Below are positions 33,205 through 41,462 of a stretch of 41,671 nucleotides of DNA, one piece after another; position 1 is the first letter of the stretch; each line of letters starts with the position of its first letter. A model generated the notes under the pieces. That model was given only the letters and a program-made list of their open reading frames with translations, did no database searches and had not been told where the DNA came from. The stretch comes from Streptomyces beijiangensis (GTDB lineage Bacteria; Actinomycetota; Actinomycetes; Streptomycetales; Streptomycetaceae), in assembly GCF_017315755.1 (NCBI RefSeq), contig NZ_JAFLRJ010000017.1, positions 1 to 41,671 on the forward strand, written 5' to 3'. The position numbers were made by a program, and so were the translations under genes.

Positions 33205-33720
33205 ATGGGGTTCTGGGGGTACTACGTCGTGGGCCGGAGCGACGGGTCGCTCGACGCGCTCGACGCACTGGCCGACGTACGGGACGGGCTCGTCCTGCAC
33301 GAGGAGCGCAGGGACGGCTGGCAGGTGTGGCGGCGGCCCAGTGATCCGGATGCGGAGGCCGGGGACATGGGGGCGCTCGCGCGCGGGGTCACCGAGGAGA
33401 CCGGGCTGCCGGCGCTCTTCGCCTTTGTGATGGGCGGGGAGTGCGTGGTCGTCGAGGCTGCCGCACCGGTCGGCGGGTCGTGGTTCGGGTGTCTGGGGCG
33501 CGAGGCGATGGCCAGGTACCTGGGCGCCGACGGGCTGGTCGTCGAGGACCTGTTCCTGGGTGCGCGCGACGCCGCCGCACGGGCCGTGGAGTGGGCCTGC
33601 GAGGCCGGGACCGTCGCGCAGGAGGCGGCGCTCCTGGCCGTACTGGAGGAACAAGTGGGGCTGTCGGCAACGGAGTTGCTGGACACGTTCCTGGACCGGC
33701 TGGGGCTTGCCAGGCTTTGA
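33205..33720 (+). CDS. Hypothetical protein
   Basis: Acidic soluble protein of 171 residues with no membrane segment, signal or motif that I recognise. It begins GFWGYYVVGRSDGSLDALDAL and is rich in Ala, Glu and Gly. Codon bias across the frame supports a real gene. No strong ribosome binding site precedes the ATG at 33205. It lies between the DUF4328 pair and the DHA2 exporter; a hairpin (33732-33751) follows its stop. Function unknown. Confidence 0.65.
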   Translation: MGFWGYYVVGRSDGSLDALDALADVRDGLVLHEERRDGWQVWRRPSDPDAEAGDMGALARGVTEETGLPALFAFVMGGECVVVEAAAPVGGSWFGCLGREAMARYLGADGLVVEDLFLGARDAAARAVEWACEAGTVAQEAALLAVLEEQVGLSATELLDTFLDRLGLARL

Positions 33721-33759
33721 CAGTACGGACTCTCGCCATCTCCGGGGCGAGGGGGAATC

Positions 33760-35289
33760 ATGGCGCAGGACCAGGGGGGTCCCATGGACACACCGCCCGA
33801 CCCGCGCCGCTGGTGGGGTCTCGTCGTCATCGGCGTCGCACAGCTGATGGTCGTCCTCGACATGACCATCGTGAACATCGCGCTTCCGTCCGCCCAGGCC
33901 GACTTGGGGATGACGGACGGCAACCGGCAGTGGGTGGTCACCGCGTACACGCTCGCCTTCGGCGGACTGCTGCTGCTCGGCGGCCGGATCGCCGACCTCG
34001 TCGGACGCAAGCGCACCTTCATCATCGGACTCATCGGCTTCGCCGCCGCCTCCGGGCTCGGCGGCGCCGCCGGAGGCCCGGGGCTGCTCTTCGCCGCGCG
34101 CGCCCTGCAGGGTGTCTTCGCGGCACTGCTGGCACCGTCGGCGCTGTCGCTGCTGACCACGACGTTCACCGATCCGAAGGAGCGCGGGAAGGCTTTCGGG
34201 GTGTTCGGGGCGATCGCGGGCGGCGGGGCGGCGATCGGACTGATCCTCGGCGGCGTGCTCACCTCGTACCTGGACTGGCGCTGGTGCCTGTACGTGAACA
34301 TCCCGATCGCCGCCGCCGCGGTCGCCGGGGCCGTCGTCCTGCTGCACGACCAGTCGCGCCACCCCCAGGCGCGCCTCGACGTGCCCGGCGCGATCCTCGG
34401 CTCCGGCGGGCTGCTCGCCATCGTGTACGGATTCAGCGAGGCGGAGTCCAGGGGCTGGGGCGATGCCCGGGTGATTTCCCTGCTGGCAGCGGGAGTTGTG
34501 CTGCTCGCGGTCTTCGCGTACTGGCAGACCAGGGCGAGGGTGCCGCTGCTCCCGCTGCATGTGGTGCGTGACCGGCAGCGGGCCGGGGCGATGCTGACGA
34601 TGATGCTGGCCACCATCGGGATGTTCGGGATGTTCCTCTTCCTGACGTACTACCTGCAGCGCGTGCAGGGGTACTCGCCGGTGCGCACCGGGCTCTCGTA
34701 CCTCCCGATGACCGTCGCCATGATCACCGGCTCGACACAGATCGCCGCCCGGCTGCTCGGGCGGCTCAGCCCGCGGACGCTGCTGGTGCCGGGGATGGTG
34801 GTCGCGGCGGCCGGGCTGCTGTGGATGGCGCAGCTGGAGACCCGGCCGCAGTACCTCAGCCATGTCCTGCCCGGGATCATCCTGCTCGGCCTGGGGATGG
34901 GCGTGGTCTTCATGACGTCCATCTCGACGGCGACCGCCGGGGTGGCGCCGCAGGACGCGGGCGCCGCGTCGGCTTCGCTCAACACGGCTCAGCAGGTGGG
35001 CGGTTCGATCGGAACGGCGCTCCTCAACACGATCGCGGCGAGCGTCTCCGCGCGCTATCTGCTGCACCACCCGGGTCCGCCGGTGAAGTCCCTCATCGAC
35101 GAGGCCTCGGTGCACGGCTTCAACGTCGCCGGCTACTGGGCGGTGGGCTCGCTGCTGCTCGGCGCGGTGGTGGCGGGGGTCGTGGTCAACGCGCCTGCTT
35201 CGGCGGTACGGGCGATGGGGGCTCCGCCAGGTCCGCCGCCCGTACCGCCGTCGCGGGATGCCGCGGAGTCGACGGAGTCCGCCCGTTGA
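33760..35289 (+). CDS. DHA2-family MFS drug exporter (EmrB/QacA type)
   Basis: Fourteen-segment proton-driven exporter of 509 residues. It shows motif D1 near the start (VVLDMTIVNIALPSAQ), motif A (GGRIADLVGRKRTF) and motif C-like GAIAGGGAAIGLILGGVLT. YLDWRWCLYVNIPIA is the classic DHA2 W-R-W-x-F/L-x-I/V-N-x-P segment. It starts at the ATG at 33760, just after a GAGGGGG run. Its stop TGA abuts the stop of the convergent NsdA-like gene, giving TGATCA across 35287-35292. A drug or metabolite substrate is likely but unidentified. Confidence 0.9.
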   Translation: MAQDQGGPMDTPPDPRRWWGLVVIGVAQLMVVLDMTIVNIALPSAQADLGMTDGNRQWVVTAYTLAFGGLLLLGGRIADLVGRKRTFIIGLIGFAAASGLGGAAGGPGLLFAARALQGVFAALLAPSALSLLTTTFTDPKERGKAFGVFGAIAGGGAAIGLILGGVLTSYLDWRWCLYVNIPIAAAAVAGAVVLLHDQSRHPQARLDVPGAILGSGGLLAIVYGFSEAESRGWGDARVISLLAAGVVLLAVFAYWQTRARVPLLPLHVVRDRQRAGAMLTMMLATIGMFGMFLFLTYYLQRVQGYSPVRTGLSYLPMTVAMITGSTQIAARLLGRLSPRTLLVPGMVVAAAGLLWMAQLETRPQYLSHVLPGIILLGLGMGVVFMTSISTATAGVAPQDAGAASASLNTAQQVGGSIGTALLNTIAASVSARYLLHHPGPPVKSLIDEASVHGFNVAGYWAVGSLLLGAVVAGVVVNAPASAVRAMGAPPGPPPVPPSRDAAESTESAR

Positions 35290-36687
35290 TCAGACGGCCA
35301 CGGCGAGTTCCTTGCGGGTCCTGCGGACGAAGTCCCGGACGGCCGGCTCGTTCCTCCAGGGGGCGAGCGCGGTGGTGAACTCGCTGACGTAGTCCTTGGC
35401 GCGGCTGGAGCGGACGCGGGTGAGGATGTCGACGGACCGGTTGCCGAGTTCCAGGCCCTGGTCGAGGTCGCGGGCCTGGAGGTGCGCGGTCCCGACGATG
35501 GCGAGCCGCATGCCGACGGAGCGGGTGAAGGCCCCGGTCGGCATGGCGGCGGCGCGCCGGTTCCAGGCGAGGGCGGCCTTGGGGTTCTTCAGGTCGCGGA
35601 AGATCTCGGCGGCGTCCGCTGAGAGGCGGGCGTGGTCGTAGAAGTCGATCCACGCGGGTTCGTCGCCGCTGTTCCCGGCTGCCAGGCCCAGCAGGTTCTC
35701 GGACGCGGTGAGAGCGCGGGTGACCGCTCTGGGATCGCCTTCGCGGGCGTGCGCGCGGGCCTCGATCAGCTTGGTGAAGGCCAACACCCTTGGTGCTGCC
35801 CGGCGTTCGGCCCGTTCGAAGGCGCCCTGCGTCATGTCCACGGCCTCGCTCGCGAATCCGCGCAGGAGCGACTGCATCGCCATGGTGGTCAGGACGTAGC
35901 AGCCCAGTGGCACGTCGCCGCCCGCGCGCGCCAGCCGGAGCGCCTGGATGAAATGGCGCTGTGCGGCCTCGTGCCGGCCGGTGTCGAACGCCGTCCATCC
36001 GGCCAGCCGCGACAGCTCGGCCGTTACGGAGTAGAGCTCCCGGCCCACCTCGTCGGAGAAGGAGCCCTGCAGCAGCGGCGCCGCCCGCTCCTGCAGACAG
36101 GTGGTGACGGAGTCGGCCTTCCAGCTCCCGCCGCCGTACTTGGAGTCCCAGCGGCGGGCGTCGTCGGCGGCCTCGCGCAGTTCGTCGAGGTCGGTGCGGC
36201 CGACCTGCCGCCCGCCGGCATGGTCGGCGGTCTCGTCGGCGGGGGTGACCAGCCAGCGGGTGACGGGGGTGGCGAACGCGGACACGGCGAAACCGGAGAC
36301 GCCTGTGGTGAGGAAGTCGCGGCGGTTCACGGAGCTCCAGAACGAGGTGGCGACGCGTACGGCGTCGGCGGGGTCGCGAGGGAAAGCCAACCCCATGTTC
36401 GCGTCCGGTGTCCCGGCCTCGCCCATACCGATCTCGGCGAGGCCGACGGGCCGGCCGAGCCGCTCGCCGATGGCCTGCGCCAGCAGCTCGGGGACCGGCC
36501 ACTTCGGCACCATTCCGCGTCGGCACCAGTTGGCGACGGAGGTGTGCGAGTAGCCCGTCTCCGTCCCTGTGCGGCGGGCGAGCTGGTTGATGCGCAGGGC
36601 AAGGGACTTGCGGCTCGCACCGCAGGCCTCGACGAGCCTGGCCAGGTCCGCGTTGGGCGGACGCGTGCGGCGGGCGGTCGACGCCAT
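35290..36687 (-). CDS. NsdA-like regulator: HTH plus helical-repeat protein
   Basis: Protein of 465 residues related to the Streptomyces NsdA group (negative regulators of development and antibiotic synthesis), here an undefined paralogue. The N-terminal 90 residues contain an XRE-like helix-turn-helix (ARLVEACGASRKSLALRINQL, YSHTSVANWCRRGMVPKWP). The C-terminal 300 residues are helical and TPR-like. Between them, residues 121-145 read like a Tat signal (NRRDFLTTGVSGFAVSAFATP) in a position where no export signal should work. Two tandem 11-base repeats (GATCAGTTG, 36708-36729) lie upstream of the start. The stop abuts that of the exporter gene. Confidence 0.82.
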   Translation of the reverse strand: MASTARRTRPPNADLARLVEACGASRKSLALRINQLARRTGTETGYSHTSVANWCRRGMVPKWPVPELLAQAIGERLGRPVGLAEIGMGEAGTPDANMGLAFPRDPADAVRVATSFWSSVNRRDFLTTGVSGFAVSAFATPVTRWLVTPADETADHAGGRQVGRTDLDELREAADDARRWDSKYGGGSWKADSVTTCLQERAAPLLQGSFSDEVGRELYSVTAELSRLAGWTAFDTGRHEAAQRHFIQALRLARAGGDVPLGCYVLTTMAMQSLLRGFASEAVDMTQGAFERAERRAAPRVLAFTKLIEARAHAREGDPRAVTRALTASENLLGLAAGNSGDEPAWIDFYDHARLSADAAEIFRDLKNPKAALAWNRRAAAMPTGAFTRSVGMRLAIVGTAHLQARDLDQGLELGNRSVDILTRVRSSRAKDYVSEFTTALAPWRNEPAVRDFVRRTRKELAVAV

Positions 36688-36707
36688 GGTGTCACCCCTC
36701 GATCGGT

Positions 36708-36729
36708 GATCAGTTGTCGATCAGTTGCC
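36708..36729. repeat. Tandem 11-base direct repeat upstream of the NsdA-like gene
   Basis: GATCAGTTGTC and GATCAGTTGCC lie head to tail just upstream of the NsdA-like start (36687). The spacing of one helical turn suggests a regulator site. The remaining 170 bases to the divergent UDP-sugar gene show nothing else clear. Confidence 0.4.
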
Positions 36730-36888
36730 GAAGCCACCGAGGGTAGGGCCTCCCACTGCCCCGCGGACCGCGTACGCGAGTTGTGAGCCCCCCTGCGAGC
36801 CCTCCCGGGCGGTCCCCACGGCGGCTGGGATGAGGATCCGGGCCGCTGCCGGTCGGCGGCCGGTCCCCTCTGGAAGGAACGATCGCCT

Positions 36889-38214
36889 GTGAAGCTCACC
36901 GTCATCGGCTGCGGCTATCTCGGCGCCACCCACGCCGCCTGTATGGCCGAACTCGGCCACGACGTCCTGGGACTGGACACCGACCAGGACAAGGTCGCGT
37001 TGCTCAACTCCGGCCGGGCGCCGTTCTTCGAGCGCGGCGTGGACGCTCTGCTGGCCGGGCACACCGCGTCGGGGCGGCTGAGGTTCACCGCCTCCTACGC
37101 CGAGGCGGCCGACTTCGCGGACCTGCACTTCGTCGGCGTGGGCACTCCGCAGCGGGCCGGGGAGAACGCGTACGACCTGACGCACCTCTTCGCCGCCGTA
37201 CGCCAACTCGCAGTGTCTCTGCGGCGGCCGGGCGTGGTCGCGGTCAAGTCCACCGTCCCGGTCGGCACGGCGCCGCGCGTCGCGGAGATCCTGCGGGACT
37301 TCGCCCCCGCGGGGGCGGGCGGCAGGACCGAGGTCGCCTGGAACCCCGAGTTCCTGCGGGAGGGGAACGCCGTCGACGACACGCTCCGCCCCGACCGGAT
37401 CGTCCTCGGGTTCCCCGCGGAACGCTCCTGGGCCGAGACTCTCCTGAGGCAGTGCTACGCGAAGATCTTCGAAGCCGGGACGCCCGCGATCGTCACCGAC
37501 TGGGCGACCGCCGAGCTGGTCAAGGCCTCCGCGAACGCCTTCCTCGCCCTGAAGATCTCGTTCATCAACGCGATGGCCGAGGTCTGCGAGGCGTCAGGGG
37601 CCGACGTCCACCAACTCGCCGACGCGCTGGGCCACGACATCCGTATCGGCCGGGCCGGACTGGGGCCAGGCCTCGGGTTCGGCGGCGGCTGCCTCCCCAA
37701 GGACCTCCGCGGGTTCATGGCCAGGGCCGGTGAACTCGGAGCGGACCGGACGGTCGCCCTCCTCGGCGAGGCCGACGCGATCAACAACAGCCGCCGTGAG
37801 CGCATGGTCGATCTCGTCCGCGAACAGTGCGAGGGGACGCTCGCCGGCCGGCAGATCACCGTCTGGGGCGCCGCGTTCAAGCCGGACACCGACGACATCC
37901 GCGACTCACCCGCCCTGGCCGTCGCCCGCAGGCTGCACGAGCTCGGCGCCACGGTCACCGTCACGGACCCCAAGTCCCTGGACAACGCCCGCAAACTCCA
38001 CCCCGAACTGACCTACGTCGACGACCCCGTCACCGCTGCCGAGGGCGCGGATCTGCTGCTGCACCTCACGGAGTGGCCGGAGTTCGGCGGCATCGATCCG
38101 TCCGGGCTGCGGGCGCGAGCCGGCCGGCCGTATGTCGTCGACGGACGCGGCACGCTCGATCCGGCTCGCTGGCGGGAGGCCGGCTGGACGTTCCGGTCCC
38201 TCGGTCGGTTTTGA
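36889..38214 (+). CDS. UDP-glucose/GDP-mannose dehydrogenase family enzyme
   Basis: NAD-dependent four-electron dehydrogenase of 441 residues that oxidises a nucleotide sugar to the uronic acid, most probably UDP-glucose to UDP-glucuronate. The N-terminal Rossmann motif reads VIGCGYLGATHA. The catalytic cysteine is C268 in GLGFGGGCLPKDLR, with the conserved Lys and Asn in VKASANAFLALKISFINAMAE. The C-terminal domain has WGAAFKPDTDDIRDSPAL. The GTG at 36889 follows GGAAGGA. It stands alone, with a convergent gene 12 bases downstream. It may supply precursors for cell-envelope polymers. Confidence 0.92.
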   Translation: MKLTVIGCGYLGATHAACMAELGHDVLGLDTDQDKVALLNSGRAPFFERGVDALLAGHTASGRLRFTASYAEAADFADLHFVGVGTPQRAGENAYDLTHLFAAVRQLAVSLRRPGVVAVKSTVPVGTAPRVAEILRDFAPAGAGGRTEVAWNPEFLREGNAVDDTLRPDRIVLGFPAERSWAETLLRQCYAKIFEAGTPAIVTDWATAELVKASANAFLALKISFINAMAEVCEASGADVHQLADALGHDIRIGRAGLGPGLGFGGGCLPKDLRGFMARAGELGADRTVALLGEADAINNSRRERMVDLVREQCEGTLAGRQITVWGAAFKPDTDDIRDSPALAVARRLHELGATVTVTDPKSLDNARKLHPELTYVDDPVTAAEGADLLLHLTEWPEFGGIDPSGLRARAGRPYVVDGRGTLDPARWREAGWTFRSLGRF

Positions 38215-38226
38215 GCCGGCAGGGGT

Positions 38227-38730
38227 TCACGGCTCCTCCAGGAGAGGCTCCCGGGGGAGCAGGGCGCGGCCGGCCGCCAGCAGGGCGGAGACGGTGTGCG
38301 GTGCGCAGAGGTCGCCCGCGAACCGCGGGGGCAGGACCCAGTAAGGGCCCGGCGGCTCCAGGCAGTTGGTGCGGGGGATGCCGAGCCAGGTGCCGGGTTC
38401 CAGGCACACCGCTTCCGTGGACTGCCACGCCGCCGCGGTGCCGGGCGGGATGAGGGCGTAGTACGAGACCCCGGTCATGTATCCGTCGTGGATGATGCCC
38501 GCGCGGTCGAAGAACTCGGACAGGAAAGCGGTGACCTGGAACCGGTCGTTGCCGCGCGCCGCAGCGTGGACGAGCGGCGCCGGGATCCGCAGGGCGTCGA
38601 AGCGTCGGCCGGTGGGGATCATCGCGATGTCCTGGAGCCACCACTCGGTCTGCGCGCGTGACGGGTCGGGGTGCGCGCGGACGAGCCAGTCCTCGACCGC
38701 AGTCAGCGAGCCGGCGTGTTTCGTGGCCAT
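38227..38730 (-). CDS. Hypothetical protein
   Basis: Soluble protein of 167 residues that I do not recognise. GGAGG lies seven bases before the ATG at 38730; the longer frame reads as shadow of the divergent promoter region. Conserved-looking segments are TEWWLQDIAMIPTGRRFDALRIP, SYYALIPPGT, WLGIPRT and PPRFAGDLCAPHTV, which resemble other Streptomyces hypotheticals found beside DUF6879/HTH modules. It is divergent from that module, with about 200 bases between, so the two may share control. Confidence 0.65.
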   Translation of the reverse strand: MATKHAGSLTAVEDWLVRAHPDPSRAQTEWWLQDIAMIPTGRRFDALRIPAPLVHAAARGNDRFQVTAFLSEFFDRAGIIHDGYMTGVSYYALIPPGTAAAWQSTEAVCLEPGTWLGIPRTNCLEPPGPYWVLPPRFAGDLCAPHTVSALLAAGRALLPREPLLEEP

Positions 38731-38806
38731 CCGCGAACCTCCGGTGAAGTGACCCGCCTGTTGCTGATCACGACGGTAAGGAAGTGGGGGCCGCGTCTGC
38801 CATCCA

Positions 38807-38907
38807 TGTGCACGGATGTTCACGGGAATGTGCCGGTGAAGGTGTGCCGACCATGCGCTCTTGACGCCCTGGCCAGGAAACGCAACCGTGATGTACATCT
38901 GTGCACA
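38807..38907. promoter_or_regulatory. Divergent control region with repeated TGTNCAY half-sites
   Basis: TGTGCAC (38807-38813) and TGTTCAC (38817-38823) lie ten bases apart. Nearer the small-protein gene are the palindromes GATGTACATC (38890-38899) and TGTGCACA (38900-38907). A TTGACG (38861-38866) could be a -35. These may be sites for the HTH protein encoded downstream. Confidence 0.3.
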
Positions 38908-38928
38908 CCCTGCGCCCCGGAGGCCGCG

Positions 38929-39189
38929 ATGGCACTACGGTTCATCGGGATCGACCCCAGTACGGGCACGGGCGAGAGCCCGACCGTCTGGGTCGACGAG
39001 GAGACGCGCGAGCTGGTCATCCAGGGATGGAAGGCCGGCCCCGAACTTGAGGCCATGTGCGCCGGGACGGAGATCCCGGGGCACGCGAGGGGGATCCCGG
39101 GGAACGAGGCGGTCGTCCGTGTCCCGGCCCGCATGGTGCCTCTGCTGAGGAAGGCGTGCGATGCCGCGGAACGCACCGAACTTCGCTGA
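38929..39189 (+). CDS. Small acidic conserved protein, first gene of DUF6879/HTH module
   Basis: Protein of 86 residues: ALRFIGIDPSTGTGESPTVWVDEETRELVIQGWKA at the start and VVRVPARMVPLLRKACDAAE at the end, quoted in parts. It resembles small Streptomyces proteins that begin 'GIDP...PTVWVDEE' and precede DUF6879 genes. It is not DUF397, the more usual partner of DUF5753 regulators, though it plays the same positional role. CCGGAGG precedes the ATG at 38929. It overlaps the DUF6879 gene by 29 bases. Function unknown; a protein partner or antidote of the HTH protein is conceivable. Confidence 0.72.
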   Translation: MALRFIGIDPSTGTGESPTVWVDEETRELVIQGWKAGPELEAMCAGTEIPGHARGIPGNEAVVRVPARMVPLLRKACDAAERTELR

Positions 39190-39688
39190 ACTGCTCGACG
39201 GCGCGCGGCACACGGCCGTACATCTGGAGATGCGCGATGCGTACGGAGTGGGCGACGAGGCCGACGACTTCGCGCTCTGGAAGGCGACGGGGGAGCGTGA
39301 TGCGGACCCCGGATCCGCGTACTGGACGCCCTGGGTGGCGCTGATCCGGCGCACGGTGGGGCGGGGTGTGAGCGTGCGGAGGGCCCGTATCGTCTCGGAG
39401 CCGGTGAGCGACTACATCCGGTACGAACACGCGGGCACGACCGTCAACGTGTCCGCGGGCGAGCAGGTGCGCTGGCTCGCCAGACGCCGGGTCTCCGATG
39501 TGCCGCTGCCCGGCAACGACTTCTGGCTGATCGACTCGGCGCTGATCAGATGGAACCACTTCACCGGTGAAGGGGCGTCCTGCGGCGGGGAGATGAGCGA
39601 CGACCCGGTCGCGGCCGGTCTCTGCGCGCGGGCCTTCGAGGCGGTGTGGGCCCGGGCCGTACCCCACGAGGAATACAAGATCATCTGA
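39161..39688 (+). CDS. DUF6879 family protein
   Basis: Protein of 175 residues with the family-typical FAELLDGARHTAVHLEMRDAYG start, followed by DDFALWKATG, WVALIRRTV ... GVSVRRARIVSEPVSDYIRYEH, and PLPGNDFWLIDSALIRWNHFTGEG. DUF6879 proteins are often encoded next to HTH-DUF5753 regulators in Streptomyces, and their function is unknown. The ATG at 39161 overlaps the small-protein gene by 29 bases, with GAGGAAGG ahead of it. The HTH gene follows 23 bases after the stop. The three genes form one operon. Confidence 0.83.
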   Translation: MPRNAPNFAELLDGARHTAVHLEMRDAYGVGDEADDFALWKATGERDADPGSAYWTPWVALIRRTVGRGVSVRRARIVSEPVSDYIRYEHAGTTVNVSAGEQVRWLARRRVSDVPLPGNDFWLIDSALIRWNHFTGEGASCGGEMSDDPVAAGLCARAFEAVWARAVPHEEYKII

Positions 39689-39711
39689 CGCGAAAGGCAG
39701 TCGGCTGGCTC

Positions 39712-40563
39712 ATGCCCGTATCCCCGTCGTCCTCGGCCCAGGCCGCGCGCGCACTCGTGGCGCAGCGGCTGTCCGAACTGCGCTCCGACGCCGGACTCAC
39801 CGGTGGTGAGCTGGCGGTGCGCTGCGGCTGGACCCACTCGAAGACCTCCCGGATCGAGAACGCCCGCACCCCGCCTTCGCCGGAGGACATCCGCCGGTGG
39901 TGCCGTGCCTGCGAGGCCGAGGGCCAGGCGCAGGACGTCATCGCCCAGTCGCACCATGCGGAGACCCAGTACGTCGAGTGGCAGCGCACGGTGCGGTCCG
40001 GGCTGCGTCGGCTGCAGGACAGCTATGTGGAGATGTTCCAGTCGACGAACCTCTTCCGGGTGTACTCCCCGACGCTCGTGCCAGGCCTGCTGCAGACCGA
40101 GGGTTACGCGCGCGCCGTACTCAGCGCCAACGCCCGCCTGCTCGGCATTCCCGACGACGCCGAGGAGGCGGCGGAGGCGCGTCTCGAGCGGTCGAAGGTG
40201 ATCCATCAGCCGGGGCACAGATTTGTCCTGCTGATGGAGGAGAGCGTTCTCCACTACCGGCTCGGCAAGGCGGACGCGATGGCCGCCCAGCTCGGCTGTC
40301 TGCTGACGGCGGGCGCGCTGCCCGCGGTGTCGCTCGGCATCATCCCGAGGTCCGAGACCGAGCGGACGCTGTGGCCGCAGGAGCTGTTCCATGTGTACGA
40401 CGACATGCTCGTGTCGGTGGAGCTGATGTCGGCACGGGTGCGGATCACCCAGCCCTCGGAGGTGGCCCTCTATCTGAAGGCGTTCGAGCAGCTGCGCTCC
40501 ATGGCCGTGTACGGCAGGGAGGCGCGGGCGCTGATCGTCGGGGCGATCGACGCGCTGGGGTAG
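39712..40563 (+). CDS. XRE-family HTH regulator with DUF5753 C-terminal domain
   Basis: Regulator of 283 residues. The helix-turn-helix lies at about residues 15-65 (LVAQRLSELRSDAGLTGGELAVRCGWTHSKTSRIENAR). The DUF5753 domain follows with ETQYVEWQRTVRSGLRRLQDSYVEMFQ, the signature YSPTLVPGLLQTEGYARAVL and LPAVSLGIIPR. These regulators are many in Streptomyces (WhiJ-like) and usually pair with DUF397 genes; here the partners are DUF6879 and the small protein. The ATG at 39712 is distant from the nearest purine-rich tract, so the start is a little uncertain. Confidence 0.87.
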   Translation: MPVSPSSSAQAARALVAQRLSELRSDAGLTGGELAVRCGWTHSKTSRIENARTPPSPEDIRRWCRACEAEGQAQDVIAQSHHAETQYVEWQRTVRSGLRRLQDSYVEMFQSTNLFRVYSPTLVPGLLQTEGYARAVLSANARLLGIPDDAEEAAEARLERSKVIHQPGHRFVLLMEESVLHYRLGKADAMAAQLGCLLTAGALPAVSLGIIPRSETERTLWPQELFHVYDDMLVSVELMSARVRITQPSEVALYLKAFEQLRSMAVYGREARALIVGAIDALG

Positions 40564-40571
40564 ATCAATGT

Positions 40572-40615
40572 GACGACCGGAGCCGCCACCCCCCACAGGA
40601 GAGGCCCCGGTCGTC
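40572..40615. terminator. Candidate terminator after HTH gene
   Basis: GACGACCGG (40572-40580) pairs with CCGGTCGTC (40607-40615), with further short GCC/GGC pairing in the loop. It lies 9 bases after the stop. The rest of the 224-base gap to the sigma gene shows no gene; it should hold the sigma promoter. Confidence 0.5.
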
Positions 40616-40787
40616 TCATTCTGTACAGCGTCAAGAGTGCGTTTTCTGTCACACCCCGCTCTGTCAGCGGGTTGTCGCAGATTGTTGCGTGTTGTACAAG
40701 TCGTGGACGGGGAGCGGGTCGGCGTCGTAGCGTGACTGTTCGAACGCGCGCAGGGCAGCGTCAAGTGCAGCAGGACAGGTAGAGGTA

Positions 40788-41462
40788 GTGCTGGGGGACG
40801 ACGCGGAGCTGACCGCCGCGGTGCTTGCGGCACAGGGCGGGGGCGAGGACGCTTTCCGGACTGTGTACCGCGCTGTGCACCCGCGGCTGCTCGGGTACGT
40901 CCGGACGCTGGTCGGTGAGGCGGACGCGGAGGACGTGGCCTCCGAGGCCTGGCTCCAGATCGCGCGCGACATCCAGCGGTTCAGCGGGGACGCGGACCGG
41001 TTCAGGGGATGGGCCGCGCGGATTGCCCGTAACCGCGCACTCGATCACATACGGATGCGGGGCAGGCGCCCCGCGATAGGCGGCGACGAGTCCGAGCTCG
41101 CCGGCGAGGCGGGCGACTCCGACACCGCGGGCGAGGCCCTGGAGGCACTGGGCACCGGGCGCACCATGCGGCTGATAGCGCAGCTCCCGCAGGACCAGGC
41201 CGAGGCCGTGGTGCTGAGGGTGGTGGTCGGGCTCGACGCGAAGAGCGCGGCGCAGGCGCTGGGGAAGCGGCCAGGGGCCGTACGGACCGCGGCGCACCGG
41301 GGCCTGAAGCGGCTGGCCGAGCTGCTCGGGGCCGAGGGCGCGGACCCCCGCGAACTGGAGGCCGTACCGGCACAGCGGACACCTCAGCGGACACCGCAGC
41401 GGGATGCGGTGGCGTCCGGTGGTGTGACGCATTCGCGTGCCTGGACGCAGAAGGACATGTGA
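40788..41462 (+). CDS. ECF-type RNA polymerase sigma factor
   Basis: Group 4 sigma factor of 224 residues. Region 2 contains ADAEDVASEAWLQIARDI and FRGWAARIARNRALDHIR; region 4 contains LPQDQAEAVVLRVVVGLDAKSAAQAL and the helix GAVRTAAHRGLKRLAELL. The C-terminus has an extra Gln/Thr/Pro-rich tail of about 35 residues (QRTPQRTPQRD) after region 4. The GTG at 40788 was used. The stop shares one base with the following start (TGATG), so the next gene, cut by the window edge, is translated with it and probably controls it. Confidence 0.9.
   Translation: MLGDDAELTAAVLAAQGGGEDAFRTVYRAVHPRLLGYVRTLVGEADAEDVASEAWLQIARDIQRFSGDADRFRGWAARIARNRALDHIRMRGRRPAIGGDESELAGEAGDSDTAGEALEALGTGRTMRLIAQLPQDQAEAVVLRVVVGLDAKSAAQALGKRPGAVRTAAHRGLKRLAELLGAEGADPRELEAVPAQRTPQRTPQRDAVASGGVTHSRAWTQKDM

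Noticed and set aside
33154..35115. Minus-strand frame of 653 codons opposite an unknown gene and the DHA2 exporter
   Set aside because: Shadow frame without recognisable motifs.
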